Positions 34,766 to 43,107 of a stretch of 64,000 nucleotides of DNA are shown here, one piece after another. Every line of letters starts with the position of its first letter. The stretch's first letter is position 1. The DNA is from Solirubrobacteraceae bacterium. Lineage in GTDB: Bacteria > Actinomycetota > Thermoleophilia > Solirubrobacterales > Solirubrobacteraceae. Under the pieces are notes generated by a model. The model saw only the letters and a list, made by a program, of their open reading frames with translations, ran no database searches and was not told the DNA's origin. The DNA is taken from NCBI GenBank assembly GCA_023230855.1, contig JALNWQ010000003.1, positions 264,903 to 328,902 on the forward strand. Reading direction: 5' to 3'. The translations under genes were made by a program, and so were the position numbers.

Positions 34766-35081
34766 ATGGACCTCGCCGAACACGTCCGCCGCAACATCCA
34801 CAAGGCGCCCAAGGCGATGCGGATGCTCGGCCACACGGCGTACCCGGGCTCGGAGACCTCGCAGACGCCAACCGCGCCGTCCACGACGCCGACGGAACGC
34901 CGGAGCGGTTCGCGCTCGACCAACGATCGCCACTCCAAGGCGTCCTCGACGCGGTCGTAGCCGCACTCTCAACCAGCTCGTCGAGGACCAGGGCCGCGGC
35001 CGACCGGCCCGCGTCACCGCCGAGCGTTTCGCCGACCTGTTCCTGCGGCGCCTGTGGAGCCGCACGCCGCCCAGATCCTGA
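34766..35081 (+). pseudogene. Small protein gene split by two apparent -1 frameshifts
   Basis: Protein-like sequence runs through three frames in order. From ATG 34766 it reads MDLAEHVRRNIHKAPKAMRM to about 34855. In a second frame it reads DLADANRAVHDADGTPERFA to about 34965. In a third it reads LNQLVEDQGRGRPARVTAER and ends with a stop at 35079-35081. Each change equals one missing base (near 34853-34856 and 34965-34969). Joined, it would be about 105 residues. It could be a decayed gene, sequence error or, less likely, programmed frameshifting. The family is not recognised. Confidence 0.5.
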
Positions 35082-35091
35082 TCTCCGGATC

Positions 35092-35107
35092 GTCCCCTCC
35101 GGGGGAC
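35092..35107 (+). terminator. Hairpin after the frameshifted gene
   Basis: GTCCCC (35092-35097) pairs with GGGGAC (35102-35107) around the tetraloop TCCG, 10 nt after the stop codon of the split gene. There is no T run. Confidence 0.4.
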
Positions 35108-35131
35108 GGCGATCCTCTAGGGTACGACGAC

Positions 35132-35147
35132 CTGACTGGCCAGTCAG
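35132..35147. promoter_or_regulatory. Perfect 16-bp palindrome, probable operator of the acyl-CoA dehydrogenase pair
   Basis: CTGACTGGCCAGTCAG is a complete palindrome about 57 bases before the first acyl-CoA dehydrogenase gene. It lies just after a TAGGGT hexamer (35118-35123) that could be a -10. The form fits a TetR-type repressor site over a transcription start. No regulator gene is adjacent, so it would act in trans. Confidence 0.6.
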
Positions 35148-35203
35148 CCAGGATCCCCCTGCGCGACCGGCCGGCACCCCGAGATCCGACGAAGGGACGA
35201 GGC

Positions 35204-36409
35204 GTGGACCTCAACGACAGCCCCGAGCAGGCCGAGTATCGCGAGCGGGTCCGGACCTGGCTCCGGGACAACGCCGCCGACGCGCCCAGGGTGCGCGGCG
35301 AGGGCATGATCCAGGACGAGGACGAGCGGGTCGCCGCGTGGCGCACGTGGCAGCGTCGCCTCGTCGAGGGCGGCCTCTGCGGCGTCACGTGGCCCGAGGA
35401 GTTCGGCGGCGCCGGCAAGGGCCCGATCGAGCAGGTCATCGTCAACCAGGAGCTCGCGCAGGCCGGCGTCCCCGGCCCGCTCGACTTCATCGGCGTCGGG
35501 ATGATGGGCCCGGCGATCATCGTCCACGGCACCGACGAGCAGAAGCGCCGCCACCTCGGCCCGCTGCTCCACGGCGACGAGGTCTTCTGCCAGCTCTTCA
35601 GCGAGCCGGCCGCGGGGTCGGACCTCGCCGGCGTCACCACCCGCGCCGTCCAGCAGGACGACGGGTCGTTCCGGATCACCGGCCAGAAGGTGTGGACGAC
35701 GAACGCCCAGTTCTCCGCCTACGGCGTGCTGCTCGCGCGGACCGACGCCGACGTGCCCAAGCACAAGGGCCTGACGATGTTCATCGTGCCGATGGACGCC
35801 CCGGGCGTGACGATCCGCGGCCTGCGCCAGATCTCGGGCGAGGCGGAGTTCAACGAGGTGTTCCTCGACGAGGTGGAGGTCGGCGCCGACGCCGTCCTCG
35901 GCCAGGTCGGCGCCGGGTGGACGACCGCCCTCACCGTCCTGATGTTCGAGCGCCTGGCGATCGGCACCGCGCCGATCGGCTACAGCGCCGAGCGGTTCGC
36001 CGCCGCGATCGCCGACGCCCCCGGCGCCCGCGAGGACAGCGCCGTGCGGCAGGAGATCGGGCGGATCGGCACCGAGCTCATCGCCAGCCGGTTCAACGGC
36101 CACCGCATGATCAGCGAGCTCGCCGGCGGCGGCGTGCCCGGACCGGAGTTCGGCCTGGCCAAGGTCACGATGGTGAGCGCCGCGGTCGACGCCGGCGACC
36201 TCATCGGCGACGTCCTGGGCCCCGACGCCCTGGACCACGACGACGAGTGGGGGTACATGATCTCGTTCCTGCCCGGCCTGAAGTCCGCCGGCGGCACCGA
36301 GGAGATCCTCCGCAACACCATCGGCGAGCGGGTGCTGGGCCTGCCGCCGGAGCCACGCCTGGACAAGGGCGTGCCGTTCAGCGAACTGCGTTCCCGCCAG
36401 GAGGCCTGA
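35204..36409 (+). CDS. Acyl-CoA dehydrogenase (catalytic partner)
   Basis: The product has 401 residues and the full ACAD fold. It has GLCGVTWPEEFGGAG, FCQLFSEPAAGSDLAGVTT (FAD/substrate loop), KVWTTNAQFSAYGVLLART, and the C-terminal AGGTEEILRNTIGERVLGLP. The GTG at 35204 follows a strong GAAGGGACGAGG ribosome-binding site. It is followed within one base by a second, smaller ACAD gene. Such pairs in actinobacteria form heteromeric dehydrogenases acting on bulky acyl-CoAs such as steroid side chains. That role is an inference here. Confidence 0.9.
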   Translation: MDLNDSPEQAEYRERVRTWLRDNAADAPRVRGEGMIQDEDERVAAWRTWQRRLVEGGLCGVTWPEEFGGAGKGPIEQVIVNQELAQAGVPGPLDFIGVGMMGPAIIVHGTDEQKRRHLGPLLHGDEVFCQLFSEPAAGSDLAGVTTRAVQQDDGSFRITGQKVWTTNAQFSAYGVLLARTDADVPKHKGLTMFIVPMDAPGVTIRGLRQISGEAEFNEVFLDEVEVGADAVLGQVGAGWTTALTVLMFERLAIGTAPIGYSAERFAAAIADAPGAREDSAVRQEIGRIGTELIASRFNGHRMISELAGGGVPGPEFGLAKVTMVSAAVDAGDLIGDVLGPDALDHDDEWGYMISFLPGLKSAGGTEEILRNTIGERVLGLPPEPRLDKGVPFSELRSRQEA

Positions 36410-36410
36410 C

Positions 36411-37559
36411 ATGGATCTGTCGCTCACCGACGAGCAGGAGTTCCTGCGCGACGCCGCCCGTGACGCGCTGCGGCGCACCGACACCGTCGCCGCCGCCCGC
36501 GAGGCGCTCGAGGACGTCGCCGTCGGCAAGGTCCCGACGCTGACCGACCTGTGGCCGACCGCCGTCGAGGCCGGCTGGCCCGGGCTGCTGACGAGCGAGG
36601 AGCACGGCGGCGCGGGCCTCGGCCTGTACGACGCGCTGCTCGTCGCCCAGGAGGCCGCGGCCGTGCTGGCCCCGGTGCCGCTCGTGTCGGTCCTGCCCGC
36701 CGCGTCGATCCTCGACGCCGCCGGGGACGAGGCGTCGGCCGCGGTCGCCGGTGGCGAGCTGCGCGCCGCGTGGCTGCCGGTCGCGCCGCCGTCGGACCGC
36801 GAGGCCCGGTGGACCGTCGACCCGCGCGGCGGCCTGCTCCGCGGCGACGCCCCGACGGCGACCGTGTCGGGTGACGACGTGACCCTCGACGGTGAGGTGC
36901 CGTGGGCGCCCGACGCCCCCGGCGCCGACCGGCTCGTCGTCGTCGGCGTCGACGCGGACGGCGCACCCGTCGCGGCGCTCGTCGACGCCGCCGACGCGGG
37001 CGTGACGGTCGAGGCGGTCACCCGCTACGACGCGACCCGGCCGCTCGGGCACGTGCGGCTGCAGGGCGCCAAGGGCCGGCGGATCGCCGCCGACGCCGAC
37101 GCGCTGGCGCGGGCGTGGTTCGTCGCCCAGGCGATCCTCGCGGCCGAGGCGACCGGCGTCGCCGGGCACCTGCTGCCGATCGCGGTGGAGTACGCGAAGG
37201 AGCGCCACACGTTCGGGCGGGCGATCGGCTCGTACCAGGCGGTCAAGCATCACCTGGTCGAGGTCCTGCGCCTGACCGAGAACGCCCGCGCGCTGCTGAT
37301 CTACGTGGCGTGGGCGAGCGAGCACGCCCCCGACCAGCTGCCGCTGGCGGCGGCCGCGGCCCGCTCCGGCGCCGGCCAGGCGCTGGACGTCGCGACCCGC
37401 GAGCACATCTCCGTGCACGGCGGGATCGGCGCCACGTGGGAGCACGACGCGCCGCTGTACTTCCGGCGCGCGCAGCTCTCGCGGCGGCTCGTCGGCGGCG
37501 ACGCCGACGCCACCGACCGCGTCGCCGGGCAGCTCCTCGGCGGGGTCGTCCCGGCCTGA
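36411..37559 (+). CDS. Acyl-CoA dehydrogenase-like partner subunit
   Basis: The product has 382 residues. The N-terminal helical domain (LTDEQEFLRDAARDALRR) and the C-terminal domain (KERHTFGRAIGSYQAVKHHLVE, EHISVHGGIGATWEHDAPLYFRR) are conserved. The middle beta-domain is diverged (no FSEPXXGSD-type loop), as in the non-catalytic halves of paired ACADs. The start is one base after the previous stop, so the two are co-translated. Confidence 0.87.
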   Translation: MDLSLTDEQEFLRDAARDALRRTDTVAAAREALEDVAVGKVPTLTDLWPTAVEAGWPGLLTSEEHGGAGLGLYDALLVAQEAAAVLAPVPLVSVLPAASILDAAGDEASAAVAGGELRAAWLPVAPPSDREARWTVDPRGGLLRGDAPTATVSGDDVTLDGEVPWAPDAPGADRLVVVGVDADGAPVAALVDAADAGVTVEAVTRYDATRPLGHVRLQGAKGRRIAADADALARAWFVAQAILAAEATGVAGHLLPIAVEYAKERHTFGRAIGSYQAVKHHLVEVLRLTENARALLIYVAWASEHAPDQLPLAAAAARSGAGQALDVATREHISVHGGIGATWEHDAPLYFRRAQLSRRLVGGDADATDRVAGQLLGGVVPA

Positions 37560-37828
37560 TCCGGCCCTCCGTCGCCCGTTCCCGCCGGGATCGGGCGACG
37601 GGACCGTGCCCCCGACCGACCACGAAACCCCTGCAATCCGGGGTGATGTGGACGGTCGGACGCAGACCGGATCGCGAATCTTCACAACTCGCGACCCACG
37701 GACCCCCGGAAGCGTCTACGGTTCACCACGGGCGATCCGCCCGATACATCAGCAGTGCCAGCGTTCGCAGTCGTGGTTTTCAGCACCTCCAGCGTCGTTG
37801 CACACAACCCCGCAGGAGAGTCATCACC
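37560..37828 (+). promoter_or_regulatory. Intergenic leader of the cold-shock gene
   Basis: About 270 bases precede the cold-shock gene. The last 150 are less GC-rich than the rest of the window (for example GTGGTTTTCAGCACC) and end with a clear AGGAGAG site at 37814-37820. A long 5' leader is usual for cspA-type genes. A -10 cannot be fixed. Confidence 0.4.
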
Positions 37829-38032
37829 ATGGCCAACGGCACCGTCAAGTGGTTCAGCGACGAGAAGGGCTTCGGCTTCATCACGCCGGAGGACGGCGGC
37901 AAGGACCTCTTCGTCCACCACTCCGCGATCAACGGCTCGGGCTTCAAGACCCTCGCCGAGGGCGCGCGCGTGAGCTACGACGCCGAGGTCGGCCCGAAGG
38001 GCCCCAACGCCACGAACGTCGACGTCATCTAG
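37829..38032 (+). CDS. Cold-shock domain protein
   Basis: The product has 67 residues and is a single OB-fold cold-shock domain with both RNA-binding motifs: KGFGFITP (RNP1) and DLFVHHSAI (RNP2). It begins MANGTVKWFSDEKGFGF. It binds single-stranded RNA/DNA as a chaperone. A ribosome-binding site AGGAGAG lies 8 nt upstream, and a strong hairpin follows. Confidence 0.96.
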   Translation: MANGTVKWFSDEKGFGFITPEDGGKDLFVHHSAINGSGFKTLAEGARVSYDAEVGPKGPNATNVDVI

Positions 38033-38088
38033 ACCCGACTTCCGGACCCGGCGGCGACGCCGGGCCCACGGTCCCTCACCGGACCACC

Positions 38089-38115
38089 CGACGCCCGGCC
38101 CCGTGCCGGGCGTCG
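38089..38115 (+). terminator. Strong hairpin terminator of the cold-shock gene
   Basis: CGACGCCCGG (38089-38098) pairs perfectly with CCGGGCGTCG (38106-38115) over a 7-nt loop, 57 bases after the stop. It is the longest perfect stem in this intergenic region. Confidence 0.6.
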
Positions 38116-38556
38116 CCGTTCCGGGCCGGGGGGCTCCGCGACGCGTCGGGACCGCGGCGGAGGCGTTGCACGGCTGCGGCGCCTTGCGCCCGGCGTCGTC
38201 CCCTCCCCCGTCGACGTCCGCGCCGACACCTGCCGGAGCGTCCGGGGGTCGGGCCCGTCGTCACGGTGGATGACCGGACCGCTGCGAGGACGGCGCTCCA
38301 CCAGACCGACGTCGGGCGACGCTCACGTGGATGGCCGCTGAAGCGACGGTGCGGTGATCCACCCGGGCGACACGCAGGTCGGGCGACGCGCAGGCCGGGC
38401 GACGCGCAGGCCGGGCGACGCGCAGGCGCCGGGCCCCCACCCGAGCCGCACCGTCCGGGCGCCCGATCGCCCGGCTTTACGCACGTCTGACGCGCGATCC
38501 GCCATCGTGGTGGCACCACCGGTGGCCCCCTACGCCCCGGGCGACCCCCGCGCCCC
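38116..38556. other. Long intergenic region upstream of the HtrA-like gene
   Basis: No frame in these 440 bases has convincing protein composition. The region holds a four-copy 16-bp repeat (38365-38428) and a small inverted repeat GTGGTGGCACCAC (38507-38519) about 40 bases before the HtrA-like gene that could be an operator. A clear promoter was not found. Confidence 0.55.
38365..38428. repeat. Four tandem 16-bp repeats
   Basis: A unit close to GGGCGACGCGCAGGCC is repeated without gaps at 38365, 38381, 38397 and 38413. The first and last copies have one or two changes. It lies in noncoding DNA upstream of the HtrA-like gene. Confidence 0.75.
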
Positions 38557-39963
38557 ATGCCTGACGACCGACGACCGCTCTGGACGGACCACCCCGACGA
38601 CGACACGTGGCTGCGCGACGACGAGGAGCCGACCCACGCCGGCCCGCTCCGCTCCCCCGCGGGCGACGGACCGCCGATCCCGCCCCCGCCGGCCCACACG
38701 CCGCCCGTCCCGCCCACCGCGTCGCGGCCCGCCGCCGACCCGCCGACCCGCCGCCAGGAGCTGCCGCCGGTCCGCCCCGCCGCGCCGCGACCGAGGCCCA
38801 CGTCGCGTGCCGCGGCGGCTTCGCCGCGCGACCCCGGCCCCCCGTCCCCGTCGACGTCGCCGGGAGCCCGTCGTGGGGTCGCCGTGCTCGCCGCGATCGC
38901 CATCGCCGCGGTCGCGTCCACCGTCACGCTGCTCGTCAGCGACGACGACGCGACCGGGGACCGCGTCCGCACGGTCCAGGTGTCGGTCGTCGGCGGCGAC
39001 GATCCGAGCGCCCCGCTCAAGGCGGCCTACGAGGCCGCCGTCGACGGGGTGGTCCAGATTCGCACGAGCAGCGGCGCCGGGACCGGGTTCGTCTACGACG
39101 ACCAGGGCACGATCATCACCAACGCGCACGTCGTCGGCACCGCCAAGCAGGTGCGGGTGCGGTTCGGCGACAGCACGTCGATGATCGACGGACGCGTGCT
39201 CGGCAGCGACGCGTCCACCGACCTGGCGGTCGTGCGCATCGACCCGTCCAAGGTCGACAAGCTCGCGCCGCTGCGGCTCGCCGACTCCGACAAGGCCGAG
39301 ACCGGCGACCCGGTCCTGGCGATCGGCTACCCGCTCGGCCTCGACCAGACCGCGACGGCGGGCATCGTGTCGGGCGTCGGCCGGTCGATCCAGGCCCCCA
39401 ACGGGTTCAACATCGACAAGGTCATCCAGACCGACGCGCCGATCAACCCCGGCAACTCCGGTGGCCCGTTGCTCGACGCGCGCGGCCTCGTCATCGGCGT
39501 CAACTCGCAGATCGCGACCACCGGCCGCAGCGGCGGCAACGTCGGCATCGGCTACGCGGTGCCGTCGAACACCGCCAAGGACATCGTGCCGCGCCTGGCG
39601 CAGGGCCGGTCGGTCGAGCGCGGGTACATGGGCGTGTCGATCGGGCCGGTCGGCTCGTCGTCCGGATCGGGCTCCGGCGGCGCGACCGGCGACGGGGCCG
39701 AGGTCGTCACCGTCACGCCCAACGGGCCCGCCGCCGACGCGGGCCTGCGGGGCGCGAGCGGCAGCCGCGCCGGCGACGTCATCCACCGGATCGAGGGGGA
39801 GGCGGTCAAGGGCCCGGACGACGTGACGCGGATCGTCGCCGGCCGCCGCCCGGGGGAGACGTTGCGGTTCGAGGTCGAGCGCGACGGCCAACGGCGCGAG
39901 GTCCGCGTCAAGCTCGCCAAGCGTCCCGACAACCTGCCCGGGACGACCACCACCGTCCCGTGA
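38557..39963 (+). CDS. HtrA/DegP-like serine protease, membrane-anchored
   Basis: The product has 468 residues. A Pro-rich cytoplasmic region of about 105 residues precedes one transmembrane helix (GVAVLAAIAIAAVASTVTLLV). A trypsin-fold domain has H191 (TNAHVV), D222 (STDLAVV) and S301 (GNSGGPL), and one PDZ domain follows near residues 355-455. It is a periplasmic/cell-wall-side quality-control protease. The next gene overlaps its stop by four bases (GTGA), tying it to a VWA-domain protein. Confidence 0.93.
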   Translation: MPDDRRPLWTDHPDDDTWLRDDEEPTHAGPLRSPAGDGPPIPPPPAHTPPVPPTASRPAADPPTRRQELPPVRPAAPRPRPTSRAAAASPRDPGPPSPSTSPGARRGVAVLAAIAIAAVASTVTLLVSDDDATGDRVRTVQVSVVGGDDPSAPLKAAYEAAVDGVVQIRTSSGAGTGFVYDDQGTIITNAHVVGTAKQVRVRFGDSTSMIDGRVLGSDASTDLAVVRIDPSKVDKLAPLRLADSDKAETGDPVLAIGYPLGLDQTATAGIVSGVGRSIQAPNGFNIDKVIQTDAPINPGNSGGPLLDARGLVIGVNSQIATTGRSGGNVGIGYAVPSNTAKDIVPRLAQGRSVERGYMGVSIGPVGSSSGSGSGGATGDGAEVVTVTPNGPAADAGLRGASGSRAGDVIHRIEGEAVKGPDDVTRIVAGRRPGETLRFEVERDGQRREVRVKLAKRPDNLPGTTTTVP

Positions 39964-40913
39964 GCTTCGCCGCCCCGCTCCTCCTCCTGGGCCTGCTGCT
40001 CGTCCCGGTCGCGGTCGTCGCGTACGTCGTCCATGACCGGCGGCGCGAGGCGCGCTCGCCGCTGGCGCGCCCGGCGCTGCTGCCGTCGGTGATGCCGAGC
40101 GTCGTCGGGTCGCGACGGCACGTCGCGCCGGCGTTGCTCCTCGTCGCCGCGACGCTCCTGCTCGTCGGCCTCGCCCGCCCGCAGCGGACCGTCGCGGTGC
40201 CGGTGGAGCGCGCGACGGTGATGCTCGTGACCGACCGCTCCGGATCGATGCGGGCGAAGGACCTGCAGCCGGACCGGATCGCCGCGGTGAAGTCCGCCGC
40301 CCGGCGGTTCCTCGACGCCGCGCCGCGCGACCTGCGGGTCGGGGCGATCGCGTTCAACCACAACGTCCGCCTGCTCGCGGGCCCGACGACCGACCACGAC
40401 CGGGTCGCCGACCGGATCGACCGGATCACCGCCCGCGGGAGCACCGCCGCCGGCGACGCGCTCGCCACCGCGCTGCGCAGCGTCCGTCCCCGTGGCGACA
40501 CCGACGACGGCCCGCCGGCCGCGATCGTGCTGCTGTCGGACGGCGAGTCGGTCCGCGGCCAGGACCCGGTGAAGGTCGCCGAGCGGGCCAAGGACGCCGG
40601 GGTGCTCATCCACACCGTCGCGCTCGGCACCGACGAGGGCACCCTGGAGTCCAGGCGCGCCGACGGGAGCACCCGGGTGCAGCAGGTGCCCCCGGACCGC
40701 GAGACGCTGCAGAGGATCGCCGAGATCTCCGGCGGCACCTACTCCGACGCCGAGTCGAACGACGCCCTCAACGCGGTCTACGACCGCCTGGGGAGCGAGG
40801 TCACGACCGTGCCCGGCGAGCGCGAGCTCACGGCGGTCGCGCTCGGGGGCGCGCTCGTCCTCATCCTGCTCGGCGCCGGCAGCTCGCTCGCGCTCGTCGG
40901 CCGCCCGATCTGA
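39960..40913 (+). CDS. VWA-domain membrane protein, BatA-like
   Basis: The product has 317 residues. Two N-terminal transmembrane helices (VSFAAPLLLLGLLLVPVAVVAYVV and APALLLVAATLLLVGLA) precede a von Willebrand A domain with the MIDAS motif VTDRSGSM and the LLSDGES strand. A C-terminal helix closes the protein. This is the layout of BatA/aerotolerance proteins, usually encoded after MoxR and DUF58. Here it follows the HtrA-like protease with overlapping codons. A close paralogue lies at 45.6 kb. Confidence 0.85.
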   Translation: MSFAAPLLLLGLLLVPVAVVAYVVHDRRREARSPLARPALLPSVMPSVVGSRRHVAPALLLVAATLLLVGLARPQRTVAVPVERATVMLVTDRSGSMRAKDLQPDRIAAVKSAARRFLDAAPRDLRVGAIAFNHNVRLLAGPTTDHDRVADRIDRITARGSTAAGDALATALRSVRPRGDTDDGPPAAIVLLSDGESVRGQDPVKVAERAKDAGVLIHTVALGTDEGTLESRRADGSTRVQQVPPDRETLQRIAEISGGTYSDAESNDALNAVYDRLGSEVTTVPGERELTAVALGGALVLILLGAGSSLALVGRPI

Positions 40914-40937
40914 CCGCCGATCCGTAGCTGGCGGTCA
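40911..40937 (+). terminator. Hairpin overlapping the stop of the BatA-like gene
   Basis: TGACCGCC (40911-40918, starting with the stop codon) pairs with GGCGGTCA (40930-40937) over an 11-nt loop. Confidence 0.45.
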
Positions 40938-40940
40938 CGC

Positions 40941-40961
40941 CCGGTTGAGGGCCGGTTCAGG
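40941..40961 (+). promoter_or_regulatory. Direct repeat 11 bp apart, candidate response-regulator site
   Basis: CCGGTTGAGG (40941-40950) and CCGGTTCAGG (40952-40961) are direct repeats with an 11-bp step, one helical turn. They lie 26 bases before the small gene that opens the two-component operon. OmpR/PhoB-type regulators bind such repeats, so autoregulation is plausible. Confidence 0.45.
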
Positions 40962-40986
40962 CCGGCGCGGGACGCTGTCACGACCG

Positions 40987-41253
40987 ATGTCGCGCACGTC
41001 CCTCCCGCCCGCCCCGTGGTTCGCCGGCACGACCGGGGTGGCGCTGCTCGCGACCGCGATCGTCGGGCTCGGCGACCTGCGACCCCGGATGGCCTCCGCC
41101 GTCACGACGTCGGCCGAGCGGCAGGCGACCCTCCAGCGGGTCGTCGACCGCGACGACGACTGCCTGCCGGACCGCTCGTCCCGCCGTGCGCCGGACGCCG
41201 TCGACCGTGCGCCCCGCGGGCCGGCGCGGACCGTCGACCCGGAGGAGATCTGA
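40987..41253 (+). CDS. Small single-pass membrane protein before a two-component system
   Basis: The product has 88 residues. One hydrophobic segment (WFAGTTGVALLATAIVGLG) is followed by a charged Arg/Asp-rich tail. The stop overlaps the ATG of the response regulator (TGATG), which argues that it is real and coupled. It could be a secreted or membrane accessory of the sensor kinase. I do not recognise the family. Confidence 0.55.
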   Translation: MSRTSLPPAPWFAGTTGVALLATAIVGLGDLRPRMASAVTTSAERQATLQRVVDRDDDCLPDRSSRRAPDAVDRAPRGPARTVDPEEI

Positions 41254-41906
41254 TGCGCGTCCTCGTCGCCGAGGACCATCCGCGGGTCGCGGACGCCGTT
41301 GCGCGCGGCCTGCGTCGCGGCGGCCTGGCCGTCGACGTCGCCGGGGACGGCAGGACCGCGCTGGCCAAGGCCCGGGTCCACGACTACGACGTCGTCGTCC
41401 TCGACCGCGACCTGCCGGAGCTCCACGGCGACGAGGTCTGCCGCACGCTCAACGCCGAGCTGCCGGAGACCCGCATCCTCATGCTCACCGCCGCCGGAAC
41501 GACCGACGACCTCGTCGCCGGGCTCGCGCTCGGGGCGGACGACTACCTGGCCAAGCCGTTCCGGTTCGCCGAGCTCACCGCGCGCATCGGGGCGCTGGGC
41601 CGTCGCACCGGCCCGGTCCGGCCCGCGGTGCTGCGTCGCGGCGACGTCGAGCTGGACCCGGGCGCGCACCGGGCGTCGCGCGCCGGGATCCCGTTGGACC
41701 TCACCCCGAAGGAGCTCGGCGTGCTGCGCGAGCTGCTGGCGGCCGACGGCGACGTCGTGAGCGCCGAGACGCTGCTCGCCCGCGTGTGGGACGAGAACGT
41801 CGACCCGTTCACGAACACCGTGCGGATGGTCATCGTCACCCTGCGTCGCAAGCTCGGCGACCCGTCGCCGATCGAGACGGTGCGCGGCGTCGGCTACCGG
41901 ATCTGA
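41253..41906 (+). CDS. OmpR/PhoB-family response regulator
   Basis: The product has 217 residues. The receiver domain has the acidic pair in MRVLVAEDHP, the phospho-acceptor D51 (VVVLDRDLPE), Thr in LMLTAAG and Lys in DDYLAKPF. The C-terminal winged helix has LTPKELGVLRELL and VRMVIVTLRRKLG ... VRGVGYRI. It pairs with the histidine kinase that starts four bases after its stop. Confidence 0.94.
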   Translation: MRVLVAEDHPRVADAVARGLRRGGLAVDVAGDGRTALAKARVHDYDVVVLDRDLPELHGDEVCRTLNAELPETRILMLTAAGTTDDLVAGLALGADDYLAKPFRFAELTARIGALGRRTGPVRPAVLRRGDVELDPGAHRASRAGIPLDLTPKELGVLRELLAADGDVVSAETLLARVWDENVDPFTNTVRMVIVTLRRKLGDPSPIETVRGVGYRI

Positions 41907-41909
41907 CCG

Positions 41910-43067
41910 ATGGCGCTGCGCGCGCGGCTGACGCTCCTCTACACGTCGCTGTTCGCCGGGTCGACGCTCGTCGTCCTGGCGATCGCGTTCACGCTCTTCG
42001 CCGGCCACCTGCAGGACACGCTGCCCGACGACCTCGCGTCGCCGCTGACGTCGCGCCTGGGCCTCCAGCTCGCGCTGGCGCTCGCCGGCACGACGCTCCT
42101 GGCGATCGCGATCGGCCGGGTCGTGGCCGGTCGGGCGCTGCGGCCGTTGGAGCGGGTCACCGCCACCGCGCGACGCGTGTCGGAGGACCGCCTGGACGAG
42201 CGCCTGGCGCTCGACGGTCCGCACGACGAGGTCCGCGAGCTCGCCGACACGTTCGACACGATGCTCGACCGGTTGAGCGCGAGCCTCGACGCGCAACGGC
42301 GGTTCGTCGCCAACGCCGGTCACGAGCTGCGCACCCCGCTGACCGTCATCCGCGCCGAGGCCGAGGTCGCGCTGGACGACCCCGACGCCGACGTCGCCGC
42401 GTTGCGCGCGATGGGCGGGCGCGTCATCGACGAGGTCGACGCGATGAACGGCCTGATCGACGCGCTGCTCGTCCTCGCCCGCGGCCAGGCCGGGTTGCAG
42501 CACCGGGAGCCGGTCGACCTGGCGGCGGTCGTCCGTCGCGAGGTCGACCCGTCGGCCGACCGGGCCGCCACCGCCACGGCCATCGGCGCGGAGGGTCCGA
42601 CGCCGGGCGACCGGAACACCGCCGCCCAGGCCGACCATGAGGGCGATCCGGCGCCGGGCGGCCGGGCGCAGGCGGACCCGGACGGCAGCCCGGCCGGGGT
42701 TCCGGTGATCGTTACCGGTGATCGGGCGATGACGGCCGGCGACGCGACGCTGCTGACCCAGATGGTCCGTAACCTCGTCGACAACGCCCGCCGCTACAAC
42801 CGGCCGGGCGGCCGGGTGGACGTCGACGTGCGGGCGACCCCGGGCACGGTCACCCTGCGGGTGCGCAACCCGGGCCCGACCATCGCCCCGGAGGACCTCG
42901 AGCGCCTGACCCGACCGTTCGAGCGGCTCGGGCGACACGGCTCCGGATCGGGCCTGGGCCTGTCGATCGTCCAGGCCGTGGTCGACGCCCACGACGGCGC
43001 CCTGAGCCTCACGGGCGGACCCGAGGGCGGCCTCGACGTCCTCGTCACCCTCCCGGCGGAGGCGTGA
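41910..43067 (+). CDS. Sensor histidine kinase
   Basis: The product has 385 residues. Two transmembrane helices flank only a short extracytoplasmic loop of about 15 residues (HLQDTLPDDLASPLT). A HAMP domain, HisKA with H138 (NAGHELRTPLTV) and an HATPase domain (NLVDNARRYN; GSGLGLSIVQAVV) follow. A 60-residue hydrophilic low-complexity insert (near residues 210-270) separates HisKA from the ATPase. The minimal loop suggests that it senses membrane or partner-protein state, perhaps via the small upstream membrane protein. Confidence 0.93.
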   Translation: MALRARLTLLYTSLFAGSTLVVLAIAFTLFAGHLQDTLPDDLASPLTSRLGLQLALALAGTTLLAIAIGRVVAGRALRPLERVTATARRVSEDRLDERLALDGPHDEVRELADTFDTMLDRLSASLDAQRRFVANAGHELRTPLTVIRAEAEVALDDPDADVAALRAMGGRVIDEVDAMNGLIDALLVLARGQAGLQHREPVDLAAVVRREVDPSADRAATATAIGAEGPTPGDRNTAAQADHEGDPAPGGRAQADPDGSPAGVPVIVTGDRAMTAGDATLLTQMVRNLVDNARRYNRPGGRVDVDVRATPGTVTLRVRNPGPTIAPEDLERLTRPFERLGRHGSGSGLGLSIVQAVVDAHDGALSLTGGPEGGLDVLVTLPAEA

Positions 43068-43107
43068 CGTGGCGCGGGGGTGCGTGCGGGCGCCGCCGCG
43101 ACGTCCG

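Noticed and set aside
38365..38428. CRISPR array
   Set aside because: The four repeats are contiguous 16-bp units with no spacers, and there are no cas genes.
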